A stretch of 61,861 nt of DNA, taken from positions 1-61,861 of the forward strand of contig CAZXYS010000026.1 in the NCBI GenBank assembly GCA_964645005.1. The letters are read 5' to 3'. Origin of the DNA: CAZXYS01 sp964645005 (GTDB taxonomy: Bacteria > Bacteroidota > Ignavibacteria > Kapaibacteriales > UBA2268). Positions 9,445 through 19,800 of this stretch are shown one piece after another (position 1 is the stretch's first letter; each line of letters begins with the position of its first letter). Made by a program: the position numbers and the translations under genes. The notes beneath the pieces were generated by a model. It made no database searches. It was not told the origin of the DNA and saw only the letters and a program-made list of their open reading frames with translations.

Positions 9445-9651
9445 AGTTTATCTTCGCTAATTTTTTAGGTAATAAACACCTAATTCTTTATTTTTACAAT
9501 TTAAATAAAACAATAATCTAAGAAATTTTACAATCAATAGCAATCGGCAAATTTTCTTATGCCGAAATGTTATTATACATTATATTTTAAAAAACGTATA
9601 TTTAATTTCATTTATTGACAAATACAAAGCAAAAAATTGAGGGTTGGCGGT
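9445..9651. promoter_or_regulatory. Divergent intergenic region with small palindrome
   Basis: This AT-rich gap separates the divergent RSH and LD-carboxypeptidase genes and must hold both promoters. Arms TTAGGT (9465-9470) and ACCTAA (9478-9483), separated by 7 nt, lie about 20 nt upstream of the RSH start. They could be an operator or a 5' UTR hairpin. No promoter could be assigned with confidence. Confidence 0.3.
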
Positions 9652-10692
9652 ATGGAAATTCACAGAAGACTATTTCTCACCGGTTTAGGCGCGGCGTCAA
9701 TGATGCCTTTTTTAAATAAATTCGCCTTTTCACAGGATCAATCGGATAAACTTATCAAACCGCCGGCTCTGAATGAAGGCGGCACCGTAGGCATTGTCGC
9801 CCCCGGCACCGCCGTTTCCGATCCCGATGACCTATACCGCTCGAAAGAAGCTCTTCAACATTTCGGACTAAAAGCCGAATTCGCCGAAAACCTGCAAAAA
9901 GGCTCCGGCTACAAAACCCGCACCGTAAAGGAGCGCCTCGACGACCTTCATTCCATGTTCAAAAATGACAATATAAACGCTGTAATCGCGATACGCGGCG
10001 GTTACGGTGCAGGACAGCTTTTAGACAAAATCGATTATGACTTGATAATAAAAAATCCCAAGATATTCCTCGGCTACAGCGACATTACGGCATTACATCT
10101 CGCAATAAGCAAATTCGCAGGACTCGTCACATTTCATGGTCCCGTTCTGCTATCCTCATTTACAAATTACACCGCTGAAAATCTCAGGCGCATTCTGTTT
10201 TACTCAGAACCACCCGGTATTCTGAAAAATCCCGAAGTCACAACCGGCATCCGCCAGAAATTCCCCACCCGCGCCGTCAATCCCGGCAAAGCCAGAGGAA
10301 AACTCACCGGCGGCAATCTCTCATTGATATGCTCTTTAATGGGCACAAATTATGAAATTGATACTAAAAACAAGATTCTCTTCATCGAAGACATCAGCGA
10401 GCAGGCATACCGTATTGACCGTATGCTCAATCAACTTCGTCTAGCTGGCAAGCTAAATGAAGCAGCAGGCATTATTTTTGGCAAATGCAATGACTGCGAC
10501 AACACCAGCACCGTCTGGGATCCCTCCGTCGGCGAAGTTGCCGATTTCTACTTCAAAGATCTCGACTGCCCGGCACTTTACGGCATGACAATCGGTCACA
10601 CTGCCAACCAACTGACGCTGCCCTTAGGCATAGAAGCAGAACTTGACGCCGACTCAGGCACATTGAGTGTTTTGGAAAGCTGTGTAAGATAA
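9652..10692 (+). CDS. ldcA: Exported LD-carboxypeptidase, peptidase family S66
   Basis: S66 enzymes cleave the L,D bond to the terminal D-Ala of muropeptide tetrapeptides. The family layout is clear: VGIVAPGTAV near the N-terminus, the nucleophile Ser in LGYSD (S143), the acid in LFIEDISE (E246) and the catalytic His in IGHTANQ (H316). The N-terminus HRRLFLTGLGAAS has a twin-arginine and a hydrophobic stretch, indicating Tat-type export and a periplasmic role, whereas the E. coli enzyme is cytoplasmic. I chose the ATG at 9652, with GAGGG 8 nt upstream, over the TTG at 9637. Confidence 0.88.
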   Translation: MEIHRRLFLTGLGAASMMPFLNKFAFSQDQSDKLIKPPALNEGGTVGIVAPGTAVSDPDDLYRSKEALQHFGLKAEFAENLQKGSGYKTRTVKERLDDLHSMFKNDNINAVIAIRGGYGAGQLLDKIDYDLIIKNPKIFLGYSDITALHLAISKFAGLVTFHGPVLLSSFTNYTAENLRRILFYSEPPGILKNPEVTTGIRQKFPTRAVNPGKARGKLTGGNLSLICSLMGTNYEIDTKNKILFIEDISEQAYRIDRMLNQLRLAGKLNEAAGIIFGKCNDCDNTSTVWDPSVGEVADFYFKDLDCPALYGMTIGHTANQLTLPLGIEAELDADSGTLSVLESCVR

Positions 10693-11183
10693 CTTATTGT
10701 TTATTTATGTAGAAGCTCGTATGAAAACAAATAGAAAAGTGTAATTACGAGCGAAGCAATCTTTTTTATGTATCGGTGCGGCATTTGAAAGACACAGTTT
10801 TGAGTTTAGAGATAATTCCCAGTGTTTTCATACAGTCTCGAAGTACTCCCAGCGCTGGAGTGTTTTATTTGCAAATTTTTACTTTTATAATTTTTTTCAT
10901 AAATTACCGGAAAACATTTACCTGGAGGAAAAATGGAAGCACGCATAGCAGCGTCGCTTGCTCTGAAGTTGATTGGGATACCACTTTTAATCAGTTCCGA
11001 CGGTATTGTCAATATTTGGAATAAGTTGAGGAAGGTAACGTGAGAAGAGTTTTGTAAATTTTGCTTAATAATTCAAAAATACTATATTGCATTTAGCTCA
11101 TTTATTCAATACCATAATGAAGCTAAAAATATAAAAATTATTTTAGTTTTAATAATAAAACTGTTACTACAGGAGTGTATTAG
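10693..11183. other. Gene-free AT-rich region with repeat debris
   Basis: No convincing gene is present. ACGAGCGAAGCAATCTT (about 10748-10764) is a degenerate copy of a dispersed repeat better preserved at 28686-28714. CTCCCAGCGCTGGAG (about 10846-10860) resembles the hairpin family at 39935-39962. The right end supplies AGGAG for the GTG start at 11184. The segment marks the left border of the restriction-modification pair. Confidence 0.5.
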
Positions 11184-12668
11184 GTGTTATTAAACACTGA
11201 TAAATCAAATATAAAGAATCAGAAAGCATTGGATAAAAAAAGAAAATCCCAATATAGTCAGTTTTTCACATCAGCACCTATAGCAAGCTTTATGGCAGGT
11301 TTATTTAAAAATGATTCTGATGATAACTGCCTTTTACTTGATCCGGGCGCTGGAACAGGTTCGCTAACTCAAGCATTCCTTGACAGATGTACCTCAAAGG
11401 AATTAAATTTTCGAAAAATTGAAGTACATGCTTTTGAGATAGATGACAAACTGATACCCCAATTAAATACTAATTTAAATAAATATGAAAACTTCCTGAA
11501 TCTAATTCCAAAAATAAAGAATGAGGATTTTATCTTTGCAGCGGCAGATTCAATCTTAGGAAGCGCATTTGTAGAAATATTGCCGAAATTTACCCACTGT
11601 ATTTTAAATCCGCCTTATAAAAAAATACGCAATGATTCCGCATATAGAAACATTTTGCGTAAAACCGGCATTGAGACAGTAAATTTGTATTCCGCTTTTG
11701 TAGCTCTGGCTCTATCTTTACTTAAGGATAACGGTGAACTCGTGGCAATTATCCCAAGAAGCTTTTGCAACGGACCATATTATAAAAATTTTCGTAAGTA
11801 TATACTGGATAGATCGGCTATAAAACATATTCACCTGTTTGAATCGCGAACCAAAGCATTTAAAGATGATGATGTTTTACAGGAAAATATTATTATTTCA
11901 TTAGTCCGAAATATTCATCAGGGGGAAGTCACAGTAACTACTTCAACTGACGGGCAATTTTCTAATAATAGTACTTTCAAGTATCTGCCTAATCGCATAA
12001 TACAAGATGATGAAGATCAATTAATTCATATTCCAACATCAGATGTAAATGATGTTCTAACAGATTCAAATTACATAAATTATGATTTGGAGAATTTGGG
12101 AATACAAGTGTCAACAGGTCCGGTCATCGATTTCAGGATCAAGGAGCAATTGCGTGAAATGCCTGAGCAGGATACCGTACCTTTGCTGTATCCGGGGCAC
12201 TTTAAATCGTGGCGACCGGTCTGGCCCCAAAAGGATCTTAGAAAGCCGAATGCTGTCAAAAGGAATAATATCACGAATAAATGGCTCTTTCCCAATGGCT
12301 ACTATTGCATTGTCAGGCGTTTTTCATCGAAAGAAGAAAAACGGCGTATTGTAGCAAGTGTAGTTGAACCGGAAGATTTCGCCGGTGAGGAAATGCTTGG
12401 TTTCGAGAACCACCTTAACGTTTATCATATAAGTAAACATGGGTTGTCTAAAGAGTTGGCTTATGGATTGGCAGTTTATTTGAATTCAACTGCTGTAGAT
12501 AAACATTTCAGAATTTTCAACGGACATACTCAGGTTAATGCTACTGACTTACGACTGATTAAATATCCGGATAAAGAAAAATTAATTGAATTGGGCAGAC
12601 AATTTTTATTTTCAAATGATTTTGAACAAAAAGCTATAGATGAGCAATTAAAGAATTTGATTTTATGA
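11184..12668 (+). CDS. N6-adenine DNA methyltransferase of a PstI-like system
   Basis: This class I SAM-dependent methyltransferase has motif I LLDPGAGTGS (about residues 51-60) and the catalytic NPPY (142-145) of N6-adenine enzymes. The C-terminal half (about 290-494) is a target-recognition region of the Eco57I/PstI methylase type. The GTG start at 11184 is preceded by AGGAG. Its stop overlaps the start of the next gene (ATGA), so the two are translationally coupled. Paired with a PstI/BsuBI-type endonuclease, it probably protects CTGCAG, though the exact site is inferred. Composition is more AT-rich than the flanking ldcA and efflux genes, suggesting acquisition by transfer. Confidence 0.88.
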   Translation: MLLNTDKSNIKNQKALDKKRKSQYSQFFTSAPIASFMAGLFKNDSDDNCLLLDPGAGTGSLTQAFLDRCTSKELNFRKIEVHAFEIDDKLIPQLNTNLNKYENFLNLIPKIKNEDFIFAAADSILGSAFVEILPKFTHCILNPPYKKIRNDSAYRNILRKTGIETVNLYSAFVALALSLLKDNGELVAIIPRSFCNGPYYKNFRKYILDRSAIKHIHLFESRTKAFKDDDVLQENIIISLVRNIHQGEVTVTTSTDGQFSNNSTFKYLPNRIIQDDEDQLIHIPTSDVNDVLTDSNYINYDLENLGIQVSTGPVIDFRIKEQLREMPEQDTVPLLYPGHFKSWRPVWPQKDLRKPNAVKRNNITNKWLFPNGYYCIVRRFSSKEEKRRIVASVVEPEDFAGEEMLGFENHLNVYHISKHGLSKELAYGLAVYLNSTAVDKHFRIFNGHTQVNATDLRLIKYPDKEKLIELGRQFLFSNDFEQKAIDEQLKNLIL

Positions 12669-13624
12669 AGGTTGAAAAACATAAACACGTAAAAGAAGCA
12701 ATCCAAATATTAGAATCTCTTGGCTTACCGAAAGCACAACAAAATGAACGCTCAGCACTTTGTTTACTTGCTATTCTAAATTTGACGCCAAATAAAAGTT
12801 GGTCAAAATCAGAAGCACCTCTAATAGGAATTACGCCCATAATGAATTGGATCAAAGAAAATTATAAGAAAGAATACGCACCTAATACACGAGAAACAAT
12901 CAGACGCCAAACTATGCATCAGTTTGTGGATTCGGGCATTGTTCTCTACAATCCGGATAAACCGGATAGACCTGTTAACAGTCCTAAAGCAGCTTACCAG
13001 ATTGAACCTGCAACTTTGGAATTATTAAGGACATTCAAAACAAAAAATTGGAAGAAAAATTTAGAAAATTATATATCCAATCGCGAAACTTTAATTTCGA
13101 AATATGCAAAAGAAAGAGAACAGAACTTAGTTCCGGTCAAAATATCGGACAAAAAGAGAATTACACTAAGCCCCGGTGAACATAGCGAATTGATCCGTGA
13201 AATTATTGAGAATTTCGCGCCGAGATTTGCGCCTAATAGTACCCTGATTTATGTAGGTGATACGGGCGATAAATGGGGATATTCAAATGCTGAAAAATTC
13301 AAAGAACTTGGTTTAAAAATTGATCTACATGGTAAAATGCCGGATGTTGTTTTGTATGATTTAAAAAACAACTGGCTGATTCTATTGGAAGCAGTTACAA
13401 GTCATGGTCCAGTTGATAGCAAAAGACATGAAGAACTAACAAGATTGTTTTCTAAAGCTAAAATGAAATTAATATTTGTAACAGCTTTTCCTAATCTCGC
13501 TATATTAGCGAGATATCTCAATGACATAGCATGGGAAACCGAAGTATGGGTAGCCGAATCGCCGTCACATCTGATCCATTTTGACGGCAAACGTTACCTC
13601 AGTCCATATAATCACAAAAAATAA
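12665..13624 (+). CDS. Type II restriction endonuclease, PstI/BsuBI family
   Basis: The N-terminal half (1-140) resembles the helical DNA-binding part of the BsuBI/PstI family. The C-terminal half carries the family signature MPDVVLYD (D227) followed by LLEAVTSHGPVDSKRHEEL (E242), the catalytic core of these enzymes. The length of 319 residues fits the family. It overlaps the methyltransferase by 4 nt. No controller protein is seen, so coupling of the genes may be the main safeguard against self-cleavage. The predicted site CTGCAG occurs repeatedly in this window, so host DNA must be methylated if the pair is active. Confidence 0.88.
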   Translation: MKVEKHKHVKEAIQILESLGLPKAQQNERSALCLLAILNLTPNKSWSKSEAPLIGITPIMNWIKENYKKEYAPNTRETIRRQTMHQFVDSGIVLYNPDKPDRPVNSPKAAYQIEPATLELLRTFKTKNWKKNLENYISNRETLISKYAKEREQNLVPVKISDKKRITLSPGEHSELIREIIENFAPRFAPNSTLIYVGDTGDKWGYSNAEKFKELGLKIDLHGKMPDVVLYDLKNNWLILLEAVTSHGPVDSKRHEELTRLFSKAKMKLIFVTAFPNLAILARYLNDIAWETEVWVAESPSHLIHFDGKRYLSPYNHKK

Positions 13625-13625
13625 C

Positions 13626-15380
13626 CTACATCCCCACCTTCTCCTTCACTTCGCCGCAGTGAAGCATCATGTCGCCGTAGTACGGATTCAGGATCTCTTC
13701 CTTCACGCTGAGCCAGTAGGCGCCCTTGTCGTCGTTTGCCATAGGGCAGAACTGGACGAACAGCTTCATGTCCGCACCGAAGACCTTCGCAGTCTTTATC
13801 ATGGCGTCTGATAGGGCTATGAAAGATTTGCGCTGCCCGTCGATATTCTTTGAGCCGGTGATTGACTTCGTTTCCGTTTTAATTATCTCATGCATTTTCA
13901 TCCAGTATTTGTGCGCATTGTCGTCGAGAGCTTTCATATCCACCTGCTTGAGGCTTGATAGCAGATTCTTAGAATGTTCGGCGGCTTTTTCCTTGTCGGA
14001 ATTCACCAGCGCCGAGGTCAGGTCGAGATAGGCGTTTATCACATCCTTAAGCTGCTTTTTGAACTTCACCGGCGTCGATTCCTTGAAACTCGGCAGCTTA
14101 GCCTGCTCTTTCTTATCTTTGCCCTTAATGCCGACGTCGCGGTTCATCATACTCATTTTGTTGTTGAGCTGCGCAGCGGCGTCAACATTGAACGCGCCCT
14201 GCGTCACAACGACATCGCCCGCCTGCAGACCATCCTTGACAATATACGCATCGCCGAGGCTCTGACCGAGTTCTACCACGCGCATTTCGAATGACGGAAT
14301 TTCCGCATCGGGGTCAGAGAGATACACCACCGAGCGCTTACCAGTCCAGAGCACCGCAGATTCAGGTACCGTCAAGACTTCGTCTTTGACGGGCAGCTGC
14401 GCTTCCAGCCAGCCTGTGACAAAGGTTTCCGGCTTAAGCATATTGCCGCGGTTGTTGAACTCAGCGCGGGCTTGAGCTACGCGGGTTCTGGGATTGATGA
14501 AAGGATCGATATACGTAATACGCGCTTTGAATTCTTCGCCGGGCATCGATGCGGGCTCGAAAGTGATCCGGTCGCCTTCATCGATCCACTGCAGGTCTTT
14601 CTCGTAGAGGTCGAACATTATCCAGACTTTGCTCAAATCCGCAATTTGGAAAAGCACCGTGCCGGTGTTCACCCTGTCTCCCAGCGCTGCATTCCTCTTA
14701 AAAACATAGCCGGAAACGTCGGCGAGGATGTCCAGTTCCCTTTGAACTTTGCCCGAGCTCTCGATAGCGTCAATCTGCTTATCGGTAAGCTTCCATTGCT
14801 TCAGCTTCTCGCGGGCGGATTCGTACAAACCGGGAACAGATTCTTTAAGCCTGACAGCCTCGAAAAGCTCTTTCTGTGTTGTCACAAGCTCTTCTGAATA
14901 GACAGACGCCAGCTTCTCACCTTTATTCACTTTCTCACCGGTGAAATTGACGTACAGCTTCTCAATTCTTCCCGGTATGTGCGCTATCTGGCTGAAAACT
15001 CTTCGCTCGTCTGGTTTTACCTTGCCGTCGAGCATAATCTCTTTTACCGGCTTGCGCCGCTCGATCTTGGAAATCTGCACCCCGGCAATTTTGACCGCCG
15101 TCTCAGTCATTTCCATCACATTTGGATTCTCGGAACCGGAACTTTCTTCCAGCGGTATCAGTTCCATTCCGCAAATCGGGCAATTACCCGGCTCGGGCTG
15201 CTTAATTTGCGGGTGCATCGAGCATGTCCATGTTTGCTCTTTGCCGGCGCTTCCTTTGTGGTCGTGTTTGGGCTGCGCTTCTTCGGCGGAACCCGATCCG
15301 CTGAAGAAAAGCCAGCCAAGGAACAATCCAACAATCAATGTCGCCGCTATCTGCAATCCTCTTGATTTCATTACTTTCAT
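13626..15380 (-). CDS. cusB: CusB-type efflux adaptor with heavy-metal-binding domain
   Basis: This is the periplasmic membrane-fusion subunit of a heavy-metal RND exporter. A signal anchor (about residues 5-25) is followed by a heavy-metal-binding domain with WTCSMHPQI and GNCPICGMELIPL. Barrel-sandwich and beta-barrel domains follow (about 90-390). The C-terminal ~170 residues are a helical DUF3347-type domain with Met, His and Cys. The start is set at ATG 15380, with GGTGG 5 nt upstream; an ATG at 15392 is also in frame. It is the last gene of the cluster, after CusA- and CusC-like genes, and ends 1 nt from the convergent restriction gene. Confidence 0.9.
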   Translation of the reverse strand: MKVMKSRGLQIAATLIVGLFLGWLFFSGSGSAEEAQPKHDHKGSAGKEQTWTCSMHPQIKQPEPGNCPICGMELIPLEESSGSENPNVMEMTETAVKIAGVQISKIERRKPVKEIMLDGKVKPDERRVFSQIAHIPGRIEKLYVNFTGEKVNKGEKLASVYSEELVTTQKELFEAVRLKESVPGLYESAREKLKQWKLTDKQIDAIESSGKVQRELDILADVSGYVFKRNAALGDRVNTGTVLFQIADLSKVWIMFDLYEKDLQWIDEGDRITFEPASMPGEEFKARITYIDPFINPRTRVAQARAEFNNRGNMLKPETFVTGWLEAQLPVKDEVLTVPESAVLWTGKRSVVYLSDPDAEIPSFEMRVVELGQSLGDAYIVKDGLQAGDVVVTQGAFNVDAAAQLNNKMSMMNRDVGIKGKDKKEQAKLPSFKESTPVKFKKQLKDVINAYLDLTSALVNSDKEKAAEHSKNLLSSLKQVDMKALDDNAHKYWMKMHEIIKTETKSITGSKNIDGQRKSFIALSDAMIKTAKVFGADMKLFVQFCPMANDDKGAYWLSVKEEILNPYYGDMMLHCGEVKEKVGM

Positions 15381-15485
15381 TTTTGCCACCATTTATTTAA
15401 ACTATTATTGATTATTTCTTTTTCAAAATGAATTGTTTCGAGAAATTTATAACACATTTTTTCTCCTTTTTTTTAGGGGGAATAA

Positions 15486-15533
15486 GATTCCTGCCCTGCT
15501 AAAGCAGGATTTAAAGACATTCGCAGGAATGAC
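15486..15533 (+). repeat. Structured ~50-bp dispersed repeat, copy 2
   Basis: It has the same nested pairing as copy 1: outer arms ATTCCTG and CAGGAAT, inner arms CCTGCT and AGCAGG. It lies between cusC-like and cusB-like genes, where it could fold in the mRNA and change expression of the downstream gene. Confidence 0.8.
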
Positions 15534-15555
15534 ATTTTTTTATTCCTGATCATTA

Positions 15556-16797
15556 TCAGATACCACTCGCTATCAATTTGTCAATAGCTGCAATTGACAC
15601 ATTCAGCTTCGCACGCGCTTTCTCGAGCTTCAACTCGTACTTCAGAATTTCTTCCTGAAAATCAACTATCTGATTAAATTCGCTGCCCGCAGTGCTGTAA
15701 CTCGTTATCAGTACGCTCTGCGCATCCTGCGCCTGATTAATCAGCCTATTATAGAGCCGGATATCCTTCTGCGCATTCTCATAAGCGAAAATAGCATCTT
15801 CAAAGCTCTTCTCAAGATTGTTCATCTTATCTCCGTACATTTCCTGGACGGCATCCAGCTTCAACTGCTCTTCCTTCACCATCGAATTATACTTTCGCCT
15901 GTAGATCGGCACATTGAATGACAGCATCGGCATGAATATATTCTTACCATTATCATTGACCTGCATATCCGTCCGTTCATTTACGAAGGCATAATCCAGA
16001 GCCACGCCGATTCCCGGATAGCCTTTGAGCTTTGCCAGATCAATAGCGCTTTCGCCTGCTCGTTCCTGAGCGCGTATAACGTTAAGCTCGCTGTTCGCCG
16101 CAATTACGGAATCGATGATCGTTTCTCTTTCCTGAGGCAGCGAGGCTTCGTCTATGGAATCCGCAATTTCCACTTCCTCGTTTTCATCGCGGTTCAACAG
16201 CTTATTGAATTCCACGCGCAGGGGCGCCCGTTTATCCTGAAGGTCTTCCAGCCTGTTATTAAGATAGTCCAATCTTATATTTATCCGAATAACATCGGAT
16301 ATTTTAGCCTTACCTGCTTCGACTTTAGTATTGGCTATCGACTGAAATGATTTGTAGAATTCGATCTGTTTTTCAACAAAATCAATTTCCTTTTCCAGCA
16401 CGTATATATCATACCAGACTTTCTTCACATTATAGAACAGATCGACCTTCATCGCCTCGAACTCGCGGAATTTCACCTGTGCCAGCTTTGTCTTATGATC
16501 TTCCTGCGCATTCAGGGTCCCGAACCAAGGAAATCTCTGCTTTAGAGATACTTTCGCCTGCTGTGCGCCCACTCTTGTTTCCACCGGACTCACGAAATAT
16601 CCGAAAGCTATCTGAGGGTCGGGCAGCGTATTCACCTGCGGAACTTTTTCCATTGCAGCCATATATTTCTTGAATTTAGCTTGCAGCGCCGGATTTTTTT
16701 CCGCCGCCTGCTTCAGGTAGTCATTCAGGACATCCTGCCCTCGTATTTCAGGCACGATCAGCATCAGAAGTGTTATTATTGATATTATATATTTCAT
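15556..16797 (-). CDS. cusC: TolC-family outer-membrane efflux protein
   Basis: This is the outer-membrane channel partner of the CusBA-like pump. A signal peptide (1-20, ending IRGQ) precedes two outer_membrane_efflux repeats dominated by long coiled-coil helices (about 100-190 and 320-410). The family-like segment SLKQRFPWFG lies near residue 90, and FNVPIY marks the second beta segment. The length of 413 residues is normal. Gene order on the minus strand is cusA-cusC-cusB; 95 nt separate it from cusA and a structured repeat lies between it and cusB. Metal specificity comes from the partners. Confidence 0.9.
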   Translation of the reverse strand: MKYIISIITLLMLIVPEIRGQDVLNDYLKQAAEKNPALQAKFKKYMAAMEKVPQVNTLPDPQIAFGYFVSPVETRVGAQQAKVSLKQRFPWFGTLNAQEDHKTKLAQVKFREFEAMKVDLFYNVKKVWYDIYVLEKEIDFVEKQIEFYKSFQSIANTKVEAGKAKISDVIRINIRLDYLNNRLEDLQDKRAPLRVEFNKLLNRDENEEVEIADSIDEASLPQERETIIDSVIAANSELNVIRAQERAGESAIDLAKLKGYPGIGVALDYAFVNERTDMQVNDNGKNIFMPMLSFNVPIYRRKYNSMVKEEQLKLDAVQEMYGDKMNNLEKSFEDAIFAYENAQKDIRLYNRLINQAQDAQSVLITSYSTAGSEFNQIVDFQEEILKYELKLEKARAKLNVSIAAIDKLIASGI

Positions 16798-16852
16798 ATT
16801 ATCATTAATTTATGTTGAACATTTAATTAATTAAATGAAACTTTCTTTCATA

Positions 16853-16892
16853 TTCCCCACCTTATTTAAGGAGGGGACAAAGGGGTGGTTCC
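16853..16892 (-). repeat. C/G-rich palindromic intergenic repeat
   Basis: On the minus strand it reads AACCACCCC, then CCCCTCCTT, then AAGGTGGGG, with the last two blocks pairing. It belongs to the family also seen at 36771-36812, 58006-58045 and 59111-59150. It lies directly after the CusA-like stop codon and could act as a processing or attenuation hairpin. Confidence 0.65.
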
Positions 16893-19800
16893 TCATTTCC
16901 TAAACCCCCTTTCTTCCCAGCTCGAATACAGAACCGGAACGAGGAAAAGCGTTATCAGCGCCACCATCATCCCGCCGACGGCAGGTATAGCCATCGGTAT
17001 CATGATGTCGGAACCCCTGCCTGTAGATGTCAGCACCGGCAGCAGCGCCAGTATTGTTGTTGCCGTCGTCATAAGGCATGGACGCACACGCTTAATGCCT
17101 GCTTCCATTACGGCGTCGCGCACCTGCTTTATATCTTCCGGCTTATTCTTTTCGAAAGTCTGCTTCAGATAAGTTGCGATAACAACGCCGTTATCAGTGG
17201 CAATCCCGAATAGCGCCAGAAAGCCCACCCACACGGCGACACTGAGATTCACCGTATGGATATTGAACAGATGCCGCAGATTATTCCCGAACAGCGAGAA
17301 ATTCAGGAACCAGTCCTGACCATAAAACCATATCAAGATAAATCCACCGGCAAAAGCCAGAGCTATACCCGAGAAAATCATCATTGTCGTCGATACCGAA
17401 TTAAACTGGAAATACAGTATCAGGAAAATTATCACCAGAGAAATCGGTATCACTATCGCAAGCCGTTTCTCCGCTCGCACCTGGTTTTGATAGTTCCCGG
17501 CGAATTTATAACTGATACCCTTTGGAACTTCAAGCTCGCCGCTCTCAATCTTCTGATCAATATGATTTTTCGCTGCATTTACAACGTCAATCTCAGAGTA
17601 CCCGTCCCGCTTATCAAGAGTGACATAACCGACAAGAAACGTATTCTCACTCTTGATATTCTGCGGACCCGACACATACTCAATACTCGCTAATTCTTTA
17701 AGCGGGATTTGAGCGCCGCCGGACGCCGGGATAAGTATGTCACCGATCATATCCGGTTTGTTTCTCAATTCGCGGGCATAGCGGGCGCGGATGGGATAGC
17801 GTTCCCTTCCTTCGACAGTCGTGCTCAGCTTTATCCCGCCGACAGCCGTCTCAATCACTTTTTGTACATCATTTATATTCAATCCATAGCGCGAAATCTT
17901 CCTTCTGTTAATATCAATCTCAAGATACGGCTTGCCGACGATCCTATCAGCATAGACCGCTTCCTTTTTGACCGACGGTACTTCCTTCAGTATCTCTTCC
18001 AATTTTAAGCCGAAGTTCTCTATTTGCTCGAGACTATTGCCAAAGACTTTAATGCCGATTGGCGCTCTCATACCCGTTTGCAGCATGACAAGACGCGTCT
18101 GTATCGGCTGCAGCTTCGGAGCCGAAGTAACACCCGGTATTTTCGTTGCTTTCACTATTTCTTCCCAGATGTCGTCCGGCGATTTGATGTGGTCTCGCCA
18201 CTGCCGGTAAAATTTGCCGTTTTCATCCGGTATAAGGGCGCCGGTGGAATCTCTCAGATAATTGCCCTGATCATCCACTGCGAAACGTATTCGCCTGCCG
18301 TTCTCATCAGTCTTATATTCGGATTTATAATTTATTACATTCTCAAACATAGAAATAGGCGCCGGGTCAAGCGCTGATTCCACGCGTCCCAGTTTGCCTA
18401 CGACTGATTTCACTTCCGGTATTGCAGTAGTTGCCATATCAAGGCGCCGCAGTATCTCTTTATTTTTTTCAATGCCTGAATGGGGCATGGATGTCGGCAT
18501 CAATAGGAATGAGCCTTCATCCAGCGCCGGCATGAATTCCTTGCTTATCCCCGGAAAAGTATGCGCCAGTGATGACCAAACCGTGGTAGTCCTTATTTTT
18601 ACACCGACGAGATCGAATCCCTTCGAAACAAATCCGAATACAGTATTGAATCCCATCCAGATAACTACCCCCATAATAGTTATGACTGTTGGGATAGACA
18701 GAGTTATTAACTTATGCCGCAGAGCCCATTCAAGCATTTGCGGATAATATTTTATAAATATCTTGAATGAGCCCAGCACCGCACCGATTATTACTGCCAC
18801 AAATATAAAGTTAATTACATATCCCGCGCTGGGACCAAGGGGCAGCCATTCTATACTCAGCAGGTAAGATACCGCCAGTACCGATATTATAATGTTCAGA
18901 TTTACAAACAAGCTTTTCCTGCTTTCGAAAATAGCGCCTAATAAATTATTTATACCTATAGCAGTAAGCAAAACACCGCCCCAGACGCTGTAAAAAAAGG
19001 TCAAAACACCCAGAGCGATCAATAGTGAGTTTAATAAGTATTTAAGATTCTTTTTCCTTACTAAAAATGGCAGTACCCAGTGCGACAACGCCGGTATAAT
19101 GACTACAGCCACGATTATTGCCGAAATCAAAGCAAAAGTTTTAGTGAATGCCAGCGGTCTGAACAGCTTGCCTTCGGCGGCTTCCATCGTGAACACCGGC
19201 AGGAAGCTGATTATAGTTGTCGCCACTGCCGTTACCACGGCGCTGGCGACCTCGGTTGTCGCTTCGTAGATGACTGTTAATTTCGATTTTTCAGGAGGCG
19301 CCATCCTCAAATGGCGGATCATATTCTCGGATAAGACTATGCCCATATCTATCATTGTCCCGATAGCTATAGCTATACCGGACAATGCCACTATATTCGC
19401 CGCCACCCCGAACACTTTCATAGCTATAAAACTCATCAGCACCGCAATCGGCAGCAGACTTGAAATCAACAGCGATGCCCGCAAATTCACAACCATAATG
19501 ATAATGACAAGGATAGTGATAAGAATTTCAAGCGTCAGAGCCTCTTCCAGCGTACCGATGGTTTCCTTGATTAGCTCAGTTCTATCGTAGAACGGCACGA
19601 TCGTCAGCTTAGATGTCGTACCGTCCGACAATTCTTTCGACGGCAGCCCTGATGATATTTTATCAATCTGAGCTTTGACATTATTTATAACTTCCAGCGG
19701 ATTCGAACCGTACCGCGCCACAACTACACCGCCGACTGCTTCAGCGCCTGCTTTATCAAGTGCGCCGCGTCTTTCCGCCGGACCTAATTTTACATGTGCT

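Noticed and set aside
10776..11024. Short frames on both strands in the ldcA to methyltransferase gap.
   Set aside because: Low-complexity translation, no ribosome binding site, no homology pattern; they overlap repeat debris.
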